A stretch of DNA of 20,297 nucleotides from contig JBBIKU010000023.1 of assembly GCA_037445245.1 (NCBI GenBank), forward strand, positions 1 to 20,297, read 5' to 3'. The stretch is from JBBIKU01 sp037445245 (GTDB lineage: Bacteria > Chloroflexota > Anaerolineae > Anaerolineales > Anaerolineaceae). This document shows, piece by piece, positions 1-6,987 of the stretch. The number at the start of each line of letters is the position of its first letter. Position 1 is the first letter of the stretch. The translations under genes and the position numbers were made by a program. The notes beneath the pieces were generated by a model, which ran no database searches, was not told where the DNA came from, and saw nothing but the letters and a program-made list of their open reading frames with translations.

Positions 1-145
1 CGATGACGCCGAAGATCACCAGTCCCAGGATTATGCCGAAGACCACCCCGGCGATGGTTAGTAAGATACGGCGCTGGTTGCGCTCTCGCTCCACCCTCGC
101 CAGGTGTTTTTTAGTGACGGGTTTGGGGGTTGGGATGTTTGCCAT
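1..145 (-). CDS. N-terminus of a membrane-anchored protein, possibly a SurA/PpiC-type peptidyl-prolyl isomerase (partial)
   Basis: Only the first 48 codons are inside the window; the gene continues off the left edge. The start ATG is at 143-145 and has a GAGGA ribosome binding site about 8 bases upstream. The visible protein begins MANIPTPKPVTKKHLARVER and has a strongly basic cytoplasmic head. It is followed by one hydrophobic segment (about residues 27-48) that would be a signal anchor. I recall this Lys/Arg-rich head plus single anchor as common at the start of PpiC/SurA-like foldases in Anaerolineae, but no catalytic domain is visible, so that name is a guess from family memory. It lies downstream of rpsR on the same strand, across a 122-bp gap that holds a hairpin and a possible promoter of its own. 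Confidence 0.6.
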   Translation of the reverse strand, partial: MANIPTPKPVTKKHLARVERERNQRRILLTIAGVVFGIILGLVIFGVI

Positions 146-163
146 AAGGCGTCCTCTGTAGGG

Positions 164-182
164 ACAACGCGTTTAGCGTTGT
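164..182. repeat. 7-bp inverted repeat (hairpin) between rpsR and the left-edge gene
   Basis: ACAACGC at 164-170 and GCGTTGT at 176-182 form a perfect 7-bp stem with a 5-base loop. A run of seven A follows on the plus strand. Because the A-run lies upstream of the stem as transcribed on the minus strand, it is not a normal intrinsic terminator in either direction. It would sit in the 5' leader of the left-edge gene. It also resembles half of a GTAGGG-type palindromic intergenic repeat, which is only a resemblance. Confidence 0.5.
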
Positions 183-219
183 AAAAAAATCATGTCGAAG
201 CCGGATAACCGCTGTTGGG

Positions 220-247
220 AATTTACCGCTCGAGGAGGGAATATCAA
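220..247 (-). promoter_or_regulatory. Possible sigma-70-type promoter for the left-edge gene
   Basis: On the minus strand TTGATA (242-247, 5 of 6 to the -35 consensus) is followed after 16 bp by TAAATT (220-225, 4 of 6 to -10). This would give a leader of about 70 bases carrying the 164-182 hairpin. The match is moderate and was found by eye. Confidence 0.3.
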
Positions 248-267
248 AGGGGAGATGCACTGCTGGA

Positions 268-558
268 TCAACGAATAGCATCTTCCCAGGGTGTCGATGT
301 GAAGGGAATCAACGCCAGATGGCGGGCGCGCTTGATCGCCCGCGCCAGTTCGCGCTGGTGGCGGGCGCAGGTGCCGGTCTGGCGGCGGGGACGGATTTTG
401 CCTTCTTCAGTAACAAAGCGAATGAGCGGGTCTGCCTGTTTGTAATCAATCCGGTTATTGCTGTCCGCACAGAACTGGCAAATTTTCGGGCGCGATGTAT
501 AGCGGCGCCCACCGGCTGCCCCACTCGAGATATTGTTGGATTGTCGATCGAATGTCAT
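268..558 (-). CDS. rpsR: 30S ribosomal protein S18
   Basis: A 96-residue protein with the S18 core: the IDYK segment near residue 37, ESGK/EEGK-type loop at 51-54, and the C-terminal block QRELARAIKRARHLALIPF (68-86). S18 pairs with S6 on the platform of the 30S subunit. Four metal-type ligands are visible, CxxC at 27/30 and CxxH at 64/67, so this is a zinc-binding (C+) version rather than the E. coli-like form without the full set. The start ATG (556-558) has GGAG about 10 bases upstream and lies 15 bp after the ssb stop, so it is co-transcribed with rpsF and ssb. The usual next gene, rplI (L9), is not adjacent here. Confidence 0.95.
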   Translation of the reverse strand: MTFDRQSNNISSGAAGGRRYTSRPKICQFCADSNNRIDYKQADPLIRFVTEEGKIRPRRQTGTCARHQRELARAIKRARHLALIPFTSTPWEDAIR

Positions 559-573
559 TTCAAATACTCCGGT

Positions 574-978
574 TTAAAACGGGAATTCTTCTTCCCGATC
601 GTCTGGTTGGGTTGTGATAGGAGGGTGGGATGAATTTGTATCGCGACGGTCACCCAGGATCATCATTTCGTTCGCTACGATCTCGATGCTGGTGTGTCTT
701 ACGCCTTCCGAGTCTTCCCAGCGTCGGGTTTGAAGGCGACCTTCGATGTAAACCTGTTGTCCCTTGGTGAGGTACTGCTTACAGATTTCTGCCAGGTTAC
801 CCCAGCTGACCACATTGAACCACTCCGTTTCCGAATGCTTTTCGCCGTCGACTGTGACCCAGTTGCGACTGGTGGCAACATTGAAGGTAGTCACCGGTCT
901 GCCGGAGGGGGTGTAGCGCATCTCCGGGTCTCGACCCAGATGCCCGATGATAATCACTTTATTTAAGCCGCGGGTCAT
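574..978 (-). CDS. ssb: Single-stranded DNA-binding protein
   Basis: A 134-residue SSB with one OB fold. It starts MTRGLNKVIIIGHLGRDPEM and contains the conserved VTTFNVATSRNW, EWFNVVSWGNLAE and VYIEGRLQTRRWED blocks, so roughly residues 1-105 bind ssDNA. A short linker leads to an acidic tail ending EEEFPF, the docking peptide for SSB partners such as RecJ and PriA. The ATG at 978 is chosen because GAGGA sits 8 bases upstream; a longer reading would use a TTG at 996 with no good binding site. It lies between rpsF and rpsR, the standard bacterial order. SSB partners (RecJ and other nucleases) are encoded a few kilobases upstream on the same strand. Confidence 0.95.
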   Translation of the reverse strand: MTRGLNKVIIIGHLGRDPEMRYTPSGRPVTTFNVATSRNWVTVDGEKHSETEWFNVVSWGNLAEICKQYLTKGQQVYIEGRLQTRRWEDSEGVRHTSIEIVANEMMILGDRRDTNSSHPPITTQPDDREEEFPF

Positions 979-1007
979 TTCAAATTCCTCACCCAATCTC
1001 TAGCCAC

Positions 1008-1025
1008 ATCGTACAATTGTATGAT
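1008..1025. repeat. 18-bp near-perfect palindrome between rpsF and ssb
   Basis: ATCGTACAATTGTATGAT is self-complementary except for one position pair, with TACAATTGTA as a perfect 10-bp core. It begins just after the rpsF stop codon and reaches to about 30 bp before the ssb start. It could be a protein-binding dyad or a small RNA hairpin (AAUU loop). It has no U-tract, so a terminator is unlikely. Confidence 0.45.
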
Positions 1026-1309
1026 CAGTCAGAGGCAGTCACCAAGAAGCGCAAAACCGGTTCAATGAACTGCAAGTTACGTTCCAGTTCGCGGACATAT
1101 GACGGCTGCATGCGAACGTTCATGAGCACGTAATAGCCTTCGCGCTGTTTGCGGATTTGGTAGGCGAGTTTCTTTTTTCCCCAGCGCTCGATCTTATCGA
1201 CGCTGCCGCCTGACTCGGTAATCCAGCCACTCACCTTTTCGATGACGCTGTTCGTGTCCGCCTCATCCAGTTCAGTCTGGATGATAAAAACCAACTCATA
1301 ATTACGCAT
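1025..1309 (-). CDS. rpsF: 30S ribosomal protein S6
   Basis: A 95-residue S6 with the typical opening MRNYELVFIIQ, the middle block VDKIERWGKKKLAYQIRK and the YYVLMNV strand before a C-terminal helix. S6 binds S18 and joins the 30S platform. The start at 1309 is set by a full Shine-Dalgarno sequence, AAAGGAGGT, 6 bases upstream; an extended reading to 1384 would run through the structured leader and is rejected. It is the first gene of rpsF-ssb-rpsR. Its leader contains a predicted S6:S18-responsive hairpin that covers part of the Shine-Dalgarno sequence, annotated separately. Confidence 0.95.
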   Translation of the reverse strand: MRNYELVFIIQTELDEADTNSVIEKVSGWITESGGSVDKIERWGKKKLAYQIRKQREGYYVLMNVRMQPSYVRELERNLQFIEPVLRFLVTASD

Positions 1310-1315
1310 GGGAGG

Positions 1316-1374
1316 ACCTCCTTTCCTCGGGATTGCCCCTGGTCTGCGTCGTGGACGCGCCGGGAGCGGAAAGG
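1316..1374 (-). promoter_or_regulatory. Predicted S6:S18 autoregulatory leader of rpsF
   Basis: In the RNA an outer stem CCUUUCC (1368-1374) pairs with GGAAAGG (1320-1326). An inner stem GCUCC (1363-1367) pairs with GGGGC (1335-1339), stacked directly on the 5' side. On the 3' side an 8-base bulge AAUCCCGA (1327-1334) is left out. The tip carries a further GCGUC/GACGC hairpin. Leader RNAs bound by the S6:S18 complex are known from several phyla and share an asymmetric loop with a CCG motif; the bulge here has CCCGA. The outer stem takes up AAAGG of the Shine-Dalgarno AAAGGAGGU (1316-1324), so bound protein would block translation. The structure is read by hand. Confidence 0.6.
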
Positions 1375-1473
1375 CAGCAGGCAATTCATACTCCTGCCAG
1401 CCAAAAGTGAAATAAGTTTAACACGAAATGCCAAAAATGTGTAGAAAAAGATGAAGAAAAAATTTTGGTTGGT

Positions 1474-2643
1474 TCAGCCTTCCAGCATTTCATCACGCAC
1501 TGGCTTGACAGCATCGATCAACGCCCGGGCGGCTTCTAGCTGATGATAGGGTTTATTCCACAAGAGCATCCCAACCAGACGGTCTTCTTCGAGGTAGTAG
1601 ATAGTGCCCTCTTTGAACGGCTCTTTCCATTTTGCCAGGGTGCGCAGGCGTGGCTCCAGTTCACCAACCGCCTGGTAGCTGATATCGAACAGATCGGCGT
1701 AGAAGGAGGGCAGCAGGTCGTACGCCTGCAACTCACCTGCCATGCCCATGCCTGCCAGCAACCCGCCCTGATTGGCGTTTTCCTCGTGCTCTACCCGCAG
1801 GCGTCGCTGCAGGGCGGGATTATAGAACTCGACGACATCGCCGGCGGCAAAGATATCGGGGTGTTCGGTGCGCAGGTGGCGGTCGACGGTGATGCCCCGT
1901 CCACAGGACAATCCGGCGTTTTTTGCCAGTTCCAGGTTGGGGTGCACCCCCAACCCGGCTACCACGCCATCGACCAGCAGTTGCTTGCCGGAGGCGGTGC
2001 GCACCCGCACCTGTTTTGCCTGCTGTTCGACGGCGACGACACGCTCATTGGGCAGAACTTCGATCCCGTTTTGACGGTAGCGATCGTTGAGATAATGGGC
2101 GATCTCGGCGGGGAAAATCCGACCGCCGATGCCGTCTTCAAGAAAGACCATGCTGACCTTTTTGCCCTGCGTAGCGAGCACCGCCGCCAGCTCAGAGCCG
2201 ATGAACCCTCCACCGATGATTACAAAGCGCTCGCCACTTTCGGTCAGGCTGCGCAGGCGGCGGTAGTCTTCGAGGGTACGGTAATACAAGAGACGCTCGC
2301 CTTCAGCGTCCAAGCGGATCGGGGCGGCGCCGCTTGCCAGCAAGAGCTTATCAAAACGGTATTCTTCACCCAGCTCGTCTCGTACGCATTTTTGACGCGG
2401 GTCGAGTTCAATGATGCGGCGTTCCAGAAACAGATCAACTCCCAGCTCGGCTGTTTTGCGCCAGATGCGCTCGAGGGGGGTTTTCTGCCATAGCCCCTTG
2501 GAGAGTGGTGGTCGGTTGTACGGGGCGTCCGCCTCAATGCTGAAAAGGGCAATGCTACCGTTCCGGTCCACCTTGCGGATGCCGCGCCCAGCAGAGTCGG
2601 CGCTCATTCCGCCGCCGACCAAAATATAGTTGTAATATTTCAT
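1474..2643 (-). CDS. FAD-dependent NAD(P)H oxidoreductase (ferredoxin/rubredoxin reductase-like)
   Basis: A 389-residue pyridine-nucleotide-disulphide-type flavoprotein. The FAD Rossmann motif is VGGGMSADSA (residues 9-18). The NAD(P) motif is FVIIGGGFIGSELA (140-153), and the second FAD motif is IFAAGDV (264-270). The PYNRPPLSK block near 41-49 is typical of the BphA4/rubredoxin reductase/AIF-like branch. No redox-active CxxC pair is seen, so electron transfer to a small iron-sulphur protein is more likely than disulphide reduction; the real partner is unknown. The ATG at 2643 lies 7 bp after the recJ stop, and its TGAGG binding site overlaps that stop, so it is translationally coupled to recJ. 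A direct role in DNA processing is not implied by the sequence. Confidence 0.85.
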   Translation of the reverse strand: MKYYNYILVGGGMSADSAGRGIRKVDRNGSIALFSIEADAPYNRPPLSKGLWQKTPLERIWRKTAELGVDLFLERRIIELDPRQKCVRDELGEEYRFDKLLLASGAAPIRLDAEGERLLYYRTLEDYRRLRSLTESGERFVIIGGGFIGSELAAVLATQGKKVSMVFLEDGIGGRIFPAEIAHYLNDRYRQNGIEVLPNERVVAVEQQAKQVRVRTASGKQLLVDGVVAGLGVHPNLELAKNAGLSCGRGITVDRHLRTEHPDIFAAGDVVEFYNPALQRRLRVEHEENANQGGLLAGMGMAGELQAYDLLPSFYADLFDISYQAVGELEPRLRTLAKWKEPFKEGTIYYLEEDRLVGMLLWNKPYHQLEAARALIDAVKPVRDEMLEG

Positions 2644-2650
2644 GTTTGCC

Positions 2651-4369
2651 TCACGGTTTCTTATGGTTTGGTACGCTGGATTTCAGCAGTGCTGTTGGAT
2701 TGCAGCGCAGATAATATTGCCGGAAGGCGGCTGTCTCTGCGAGCAGCGCCGATAGATCCGTCTCGATGTGCTGGCGGGATTGCGGTTCGCGCTGACCGCC
2801 TTTCTGTAGTGTGAGTATGCCACTGTCAGCTTGCGTCCAGGTGATGTGTCCGCTGGCAGCCAGCCATTCCAAGCCTTTTTGCACCGTCTCGAGGCGTTGG
2901 GCGGTGGCTGCCGCCAGTTCTGCCATGCTGACCTCACCGCCGCGCCGGTTGATGGTGTAGCGCACCACGCCGGTTAGATGTTCCAGGAAAGCGGCAGGCT
3001 TGTCGCTGCCGGGGTCGAAACCAAACAGAATCACCTGTTCTGGCTGGACGGTGTGCAACGCAGCTTGCAATACCGCCCGGCTCGGCGGCGGGGTGACAAT
3101 GACCAGAGTGGCGACACTGGCGAGGTTGTAGCGGTCGACGCCGATGATCTCCGGCGGCGATTTTCCCTCCTTCCACACCACGCATTGCGCCGATGGGATG
3201 TGCTTGGCAGCGTTGAGTGGATCGCGCAAAGAGCGCAGGTCATGAATTTTGAACGCTGCTGGTTCGAAATCCAAATCGAGCGGTACTGTGTGCAGTTCAC
3301 GAAAGCCGACCCATTCGATTTGAACCTGACGTTCGCCGCGGAAGGTGTTGGGGCGCACCTGATACGCCAAGTCGAAGCGTCCCTCCGGCCGGGGCGAGCC
3401 GGTGCCCTGCCACCACAGGACTTTCTTTGTGTTTCCGTTGGCGTCTTCGACCAGTAATTGCAGGTGCTCGCCAGTTTTTCCGATGGCAGTGTGGCTTTGC
3501 AGGGCGAGGTCTCGGCTGGTGAGCAACACCGGCGGGTTGCCGGGACCGAAGGGCGCCAGGCGTTCGAGGGCGTCGACCATTTCGAGTGTGATCTTGTCCA
3601 GCGTCACATCCGCCTCGATGCGCAAGGGGGTGATCGGCGGCTGTCCGGCGGTCATTTCGTGGACGGCGCGTGCCAGACGGCGGCGGAATTCTGAAATACG
3701 CTCGCTGGGCAGCGCCAGTCCTGCCGCCATCGGGTGACCGCCGCAGCTGAGCAGCAAATCCCGGTTTTGGGTGATGGCAGCGATGATGTTGACGCCTTCC
3801 ACCGAACGGGCGGAGCCGCGGGCGGTTGCCCCCCTCGGTGCGGTCAGCAGCACCACCGGACGGTGATACAGGTCAGTCAGACGGCTGGCAACAATGCCGA
3901 TCACGCCGGGGTGCCAGGCGGGATGATCGAGCACCAATACCGGGTGATTGAGAAGCGAGGGATCGTTTCTGATTTGCGCCAAGGCGGCTGCAAAGATCTG
4001 GTCGCACAAGAGGCGGCGCTGGTTGTTCAACCCTTCCAGATGGTTGACGGTTTGCCGTGCCCATGTCGGGTCGTTGGTGGTCAAAAGTTCGACGATGGGA
4101 TTGGCGTCGCCCAACCTGCCAAGGGCGTTGAACCGAGGGGCGATTGCGAAGGCAATGTGTTCTTCGCTCAAGTTCACCGCATCGATCTCGGCGAATTCGA
4201 GCAACACTTTGATTGCCAAGCGAGATGGATTACGCAAGCGTTGCAAGCCGTGCTGCACCAGGTAACGGTTGTCGTGGCGCAACTCGGCTACATCGGCAAC
4301 GCTGCCGATGGCGACCAGGTCGCAGAACTGTTCCAGCTCAGCAGACCGACCCAGGCGGGTGTAAAGCGC
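2651..4369 (-). CDS. recJ: RecJ single-strand exonuclease, C-terminal part (separated from its N-terminal part by a frame break)
   Basis: About 570 codons that continue RecJ after a frame break at about 4367-4376. The fragment begins ALYTRLGRSAELEQF, continues with the RecJ block LVAIGSVADVAEL and IAFAIAPRFNALGRLGD, and carries the DHHA1 signature GGHPMAAGLALP. An OB-like domain follows. Beyond the usual RecJ core there is an extension of about 200 residues, including a helix-turn-helix-like stretch (SMAELAAATAQRLETVQKG) of unknown role. No start codon with a credible binding site lies at the beginning of this frame, so this part is probably not made as a separate protein. It ends with TGA at 2651-2653, which overlaps the binding site of the next gene. 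Confidence 0.85.
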   Translation of the reverse strand, partial: ALYTRLGRSAELEQFCDLVAIGSVADVAELRHDNRYLVQHGLQRLRNPSRLAIKVLLEFAEIDAVNLSEEHIAFAIAPRFNALGRLGDANPIVELLTTNDPTWARQTVNHLEGLNNQRRLLCDQIFAAALAQIRNDPSLLNHPVLVLDHPAWHPGVIGIVASRLTDLYHRPVVLLTAPRGATARGSARSVEGVNIIAAITQNRDLLLSCGGHPMAAGLALPSERISEFRRRLARAVHEMTAGQPPITPLRIEADVTLDKITLEMVDALERLAPFGPGNPPVLLTSRDLALQSHTAIGKTGEHLQLLVEDANGNTKKVLWWQGTGSPRPEGRFDLAYQVRPNTFRGERQVQIEWVGFRELHTVPLDLDFEPAAFKIHDLRSLRDPLNAAKHIPSAQCVVWKEGKSPPEIIGVDRYNLASVATLVIVTPPPSRAVLQAALHTVQPEQVILFGFDPGSDKPAAFLEHLTGVVRYTINRRGGEVSMAELAAATAQRLETVQKGLEWLAASGHITWTQADSGILTLQKGGQREPQSRQHIETDLSALLAETAAFRQYYLRCNPTALLKSSVPNHKKP

Positions 4370-4973
4370 AGCCAACCCCGCACAGGTTGCCGAGGGGGTG
4401 CCCGGCGGCAAGCCGCTGGGGGTTGACGACCGCCAGGGCGGGCGGCAAATTTTCGGGCAGGGTGTGGTGGTCGGTGATGATGAAATCCACCCCTTGTTGG
4501 GTGGCGTAAGCGACGGCTTGATGGGCGTCGACGCCGGTATCGCAGGTGACTACCAGTTGAACACCCCTGCCCAGGAAAGATTTGAAAGCATCCGGGGCGA
4601 CCCCGTGCGATTCGCGCTGGCGCAGCGGGATGTAATAGGTAACCTCGCCGCCCGCTTGTCGCAGGGCGCTGACCAGCAGGGTGGTGGCAGTCTGACCGTC
4701 AACATCGAAATCGCCCCAGATGCCGATGCGCTCGTTATTGCGCAGGGCGGATCGAAGGCGCTCGACCGCCTTCTCCAGGTCGGGCAGATGCTCCGGCGCG
4801 CTGGGGCGGTAGTATTGCAGGGGATCGAGGAATGCTTGCGCCGCGATTGGCGTGGTTATGCCGCGGCGCACCAGCGCTTCACCCAGCAGGCGGTTGCCGC
4901 CGGTCACTGTCTCCAATTCGACGGGCACATCGACCGGAAGCGGGTCGATCCACTCAAGACCAGCCGGGCTCAA
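4338..4973 (-). CDS. recJ: RecJ single-strand exonuclease, N-terminal part (frame broken)
   Basis: This part carries the DHH phosphoesterase core of RecJ, the 5'-3' ssDNA exonuclease used in RecF-type recombination and mismatch repair. Motifs are GDFDVDG at residues 87-93, VVTCDTG at 141-147 and the signature DHH at 168-170, all intact metal-binding acids and histidines. The frame is lost after LCGVG (about residue 201), and 11 or so unrelated codons lead to a stop at 4338. The correct continuation is in another frame at 4369. The start is TTG at 4971-4973, overlapping the TGA of the upstream nuclease (TTGA), with GGAG about 10 bases upstream. As sequenced the gene cannot make full RecJ (expected about 780 residues). 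Confidence 0.85.
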   Translation of the reverse strand: MSPAGLEWIDPLPVDVPVELETVTGGNRLLGEALVRRGITTPIAAQAFLDPLQYYRPSAPEHLPDLEKAVERLRSALRNNERIGIWGDFDVDGQTATTLLVSALRQAGGEVTYYIPLRQRESHGVAPDAFKSFLGRGVQLVVTCDTGVDAHQAVAYATQQGVDFIITDHHTLPENLPPALAVVNPQRLAAGHPLGNLCGVGCALHPPGSVC

Positions 4974-5803
4974 AAGGCAATTTCTCCGATCTGATCGAAG
5001 TCGATCTCGATTGGGGTTTCCGAAGCCTCAAAATCCGCGCTTTCGCTGCTCGTCCAATCGCCGGCGATCACACCCCGCTCACACAGGGAACGATAGGTGC
5101 AGAATTTGCACAGGGCTTCGTCAGCAGTGAGGGGGAAACTGCCCAATGACAGGTTGTCAATTTGTTGGATGAGGGATTGAAGCCACAGACGATCGTTTTC
5201 GAATTGATCCGAACTGTAGTGCAACCGTTCCGGCTGGTGGGGGCGTTCGGGGAACCAGTAGATCATCTCTACCTGATTGGGGAGGAATGGTTCACCGCGG
5301 TTGAGATGCGCCCCGCCTTCGCATAGCAAAAAAGGATACAAGCGTGACTGGACGCGCCTTTTTAAGTAAGCTGATGGCAAGCGATGGCGGGTTGTTTTCC
5401 AATCCACGATGACCACTCGCTCCCCGGTTTGGACCGCCAGCAGATCATATTGGGCGACCAGACGATGCCCTTCGACGGGGGCTGAAAGCTGGTATTCAGG
5501 ATAACGGGTTTCGGGCAGCGCCGCCAACGGATTTGCTTGAATATAGTTATGCCACCAACGCAGCAGATCAGGATCGGCGAGCTGGGAAGCAAGCCGATCT
5601 TCGGGAATGCCGATCTGGTGCTGGTGTACCAGTTGGTGGAAGTGATATCCCAGCAGCAGGTGACGTTCCTGTTCGAGCGCCGGCTGGCTGTGGAGGGCGG
5701 GCCATTTCTGCTTCAGCAGGTAACGCAGTTCAAAGCGCCGCCGACAATCCAGGTAATCTTGCAGGCTGCTCTGGCTGAAGTGAAAATCAGGACTCAGTGG
5801 CAT
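4970..5803 (-). CDS. PD-(D/E)XK nuclease with four-cysteine iron-sulphur signature (AddB/Cas4-like)
   Basis: A 277-residue stand-alone nuclease of the RecB/Cas4/AddB C-terminal type. Visible catalytic elements are GYHFH (His56), YD at 119-120, VDWKTT (Asp134, Lys136) and the QxxxY-type box at 152-156. One cysteine near the N-terminus (Cys20, in YLDCRRRFELRY) and three near the C-terminus (Cys232, 235, 241, in CKFCTYRSLC) match the split C...CxxCx5C pattern that holds a 4Fe-4S staple in AddB and Cas4. The ATG at 5803 overlaps the end of the helicase gene by 17 bp and has GGAG 10 bases upstream. The position directly after two helicase genes suggests that it supplies the nuclease module of an AddAB-like complex. 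A tail of about 30 acidic residues follows the cysteine cluster. Confidence 0.88.
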   Translation of the reverse strand: MPLSPDFHFSQSSLQDYLDCRRRFELRYLLKQKWPALHSQPALEQERHLLLGYHFHQLVHQHQIGIPEDRLASQLADPDLLRWWHNYIQANPLAALPETRYPEYQLSAPVEGHRLVAQYDLLAVQTGERVVIVDWKTTRHRLPSAYLKRRVQSRLYPFLLCEGGAHLNRGEPFLPNQVEMIYWFPERPHQPERLHYSSDQFENDRLWLQSLIQQIDNLSLGSFPLTADEALCKFCTYRSLCERGVIAGDWTSSESADFEASETPIEIDFDQIGEIAF

Positions 5804-6987
5804 CGCGGTTCTGCTCCAGGTAGGTTTGTAACGCCATCAGCGGAAGCGCCTGAACACTCTCTCCCTGCCTGCCGCTGTTCCAGGTGATGATCAGCTCTTT
5901 GCGGGCGCGGGTGATCCCAACGTAGAGCAATCGCAAGCGTTCGGCGGCGTAGTCCAGGCGCGATTCCACCGTAGCGACGCCCTCCTCCGCATATAAACCG
6001 GTGAGATCACCAGCAACCAGCGCCTTAAGGCGGCTGAGGCACTCCGCCTGCAGGTTGAGGCGATCGCGCACGAACCATTTTTCAGAGATGAAAGTGTCGA
6101 TCTCATCGGCGGATGGGAAATCGTAATTGTTGACCGACATCAAGTAAACCCGATCCCATTCAAGTCCCTTTGCCTTGTGAACGGTTGCAACGACCACCTT
6201 GCCGCAGTGACGGTCGGGGTCAAAACCGGTGTCGTCATCGCTGAAACCGATCAACTTGCGGCGGTTGTGGGCCACGCTTTCAAGCTCGTGGCTGAATTCG
6301 AACAGGCGCCAGTCGGGGTGCAGGCGCTCTGCCCGTTCCAAAATCAGGGCAAGCTTGTGCGCCAGCGCCAGATCAGCCGGTTGGGTGAATATTTCCTGGC
6401 TTATGGTCAGGATGAGCTGATCGATGGGCAGCAGGGTGGCTTCCTGCCAGCGTACCACTTGCTGGCGCAGCCAGCGCAGTTCATCCAACACCTCCGGCTG
6501 GCAGTCTTCAGCTTCCAGATTGGAGAGCCAGTCGCGCCCGGGGCGCGGGTAGAGGTAATCCTCGATCTGGGTGCAACGACGTAGCAGGTCATGGCAGGCA
6601 GCAACTCGAGTTTTATGCGCTTCCTGCTGCTGGCGCAACTGATGGTAAACTGTAGCCAGGCGCGGCGCTGAGATTGGGTCAGCCAGGGTGTGCAGGATGG
6701 CAGCCAGAGTCCCCGCCACGGTGCGGGTGGCAAGGGTGGAGCGCAGCAATTCGACCACCTCAAGACCACTATTTTTGAGTTCGTTCACCAAGCGGGCGCC
6801 GCGTTCGTTGCGAGGCACCAGCACCGCGACCGTTTGCTGCGGGTTGTGGGGAAACCAGCCCTTGAGTGAGCGCACAACCGCTTTTACTTCCTGATCTGGC
6901 GTCAGCTTCTTGGTGGAAATGAACACGCCATCGGGTTGATCGACCGGATTGGGCTGGGGATCACCCGCTGGCACTGGTTCGATGAGG
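5787..6987 (-). CDS. UvrD/AddA-like DNA helicase, C-terminal part (frame broken)
   Basis: About 400 codons with the second RecA-like half of a superfamily 1A helicase. The fragment starts around LIEPVPAGDP, passes GVFISTKKLTPDQEV, and reaches motif V (VVVATVHKAKGLEWDRVYL) and motif VI (LRLLYVGITRARKEL, with the arginine finger region). Both motifs are intact. It ends at TGA 5787-5789, inside the start region of the PD-(D/E)XK nuclease gene, and has no nuclease domain of its own, unlike AddA or RecB. The frame joins to the upstream half only if one base is restored at about 6985-6990. This half has no start codon with a convincing binding site. Confidence 0.85.

Noticed and set aside
164..190. 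Intrinsic terminator after rpsR
   Set aside because: The run of A follows the stem on the plus strand, so on the transcribed minus strand the U-run comes before the hairpin.
1543..2493. A 316-codon open frame on the plus strand opposite the FAD oxidoreductase
   Set aside because: It is antisense to a clear flavoprotein, has no recognisable domain or binding site, and its composition is a mirror of the real gene.
3734..4426. A 230-codon plus-strand frame opposite recJ
   Set aside because: It overlaps conserved RecJ sequence on the other strand and shows no family features.
4970..5803. Cas4 of a CRISPR locus
   Set aside because: The nuclease shares the four-cysteine and PD-(D/E)XK layout, but there are no cas1/cas2 genes or repeat arrays, and the helicase neighbours favour an AddB-type role.
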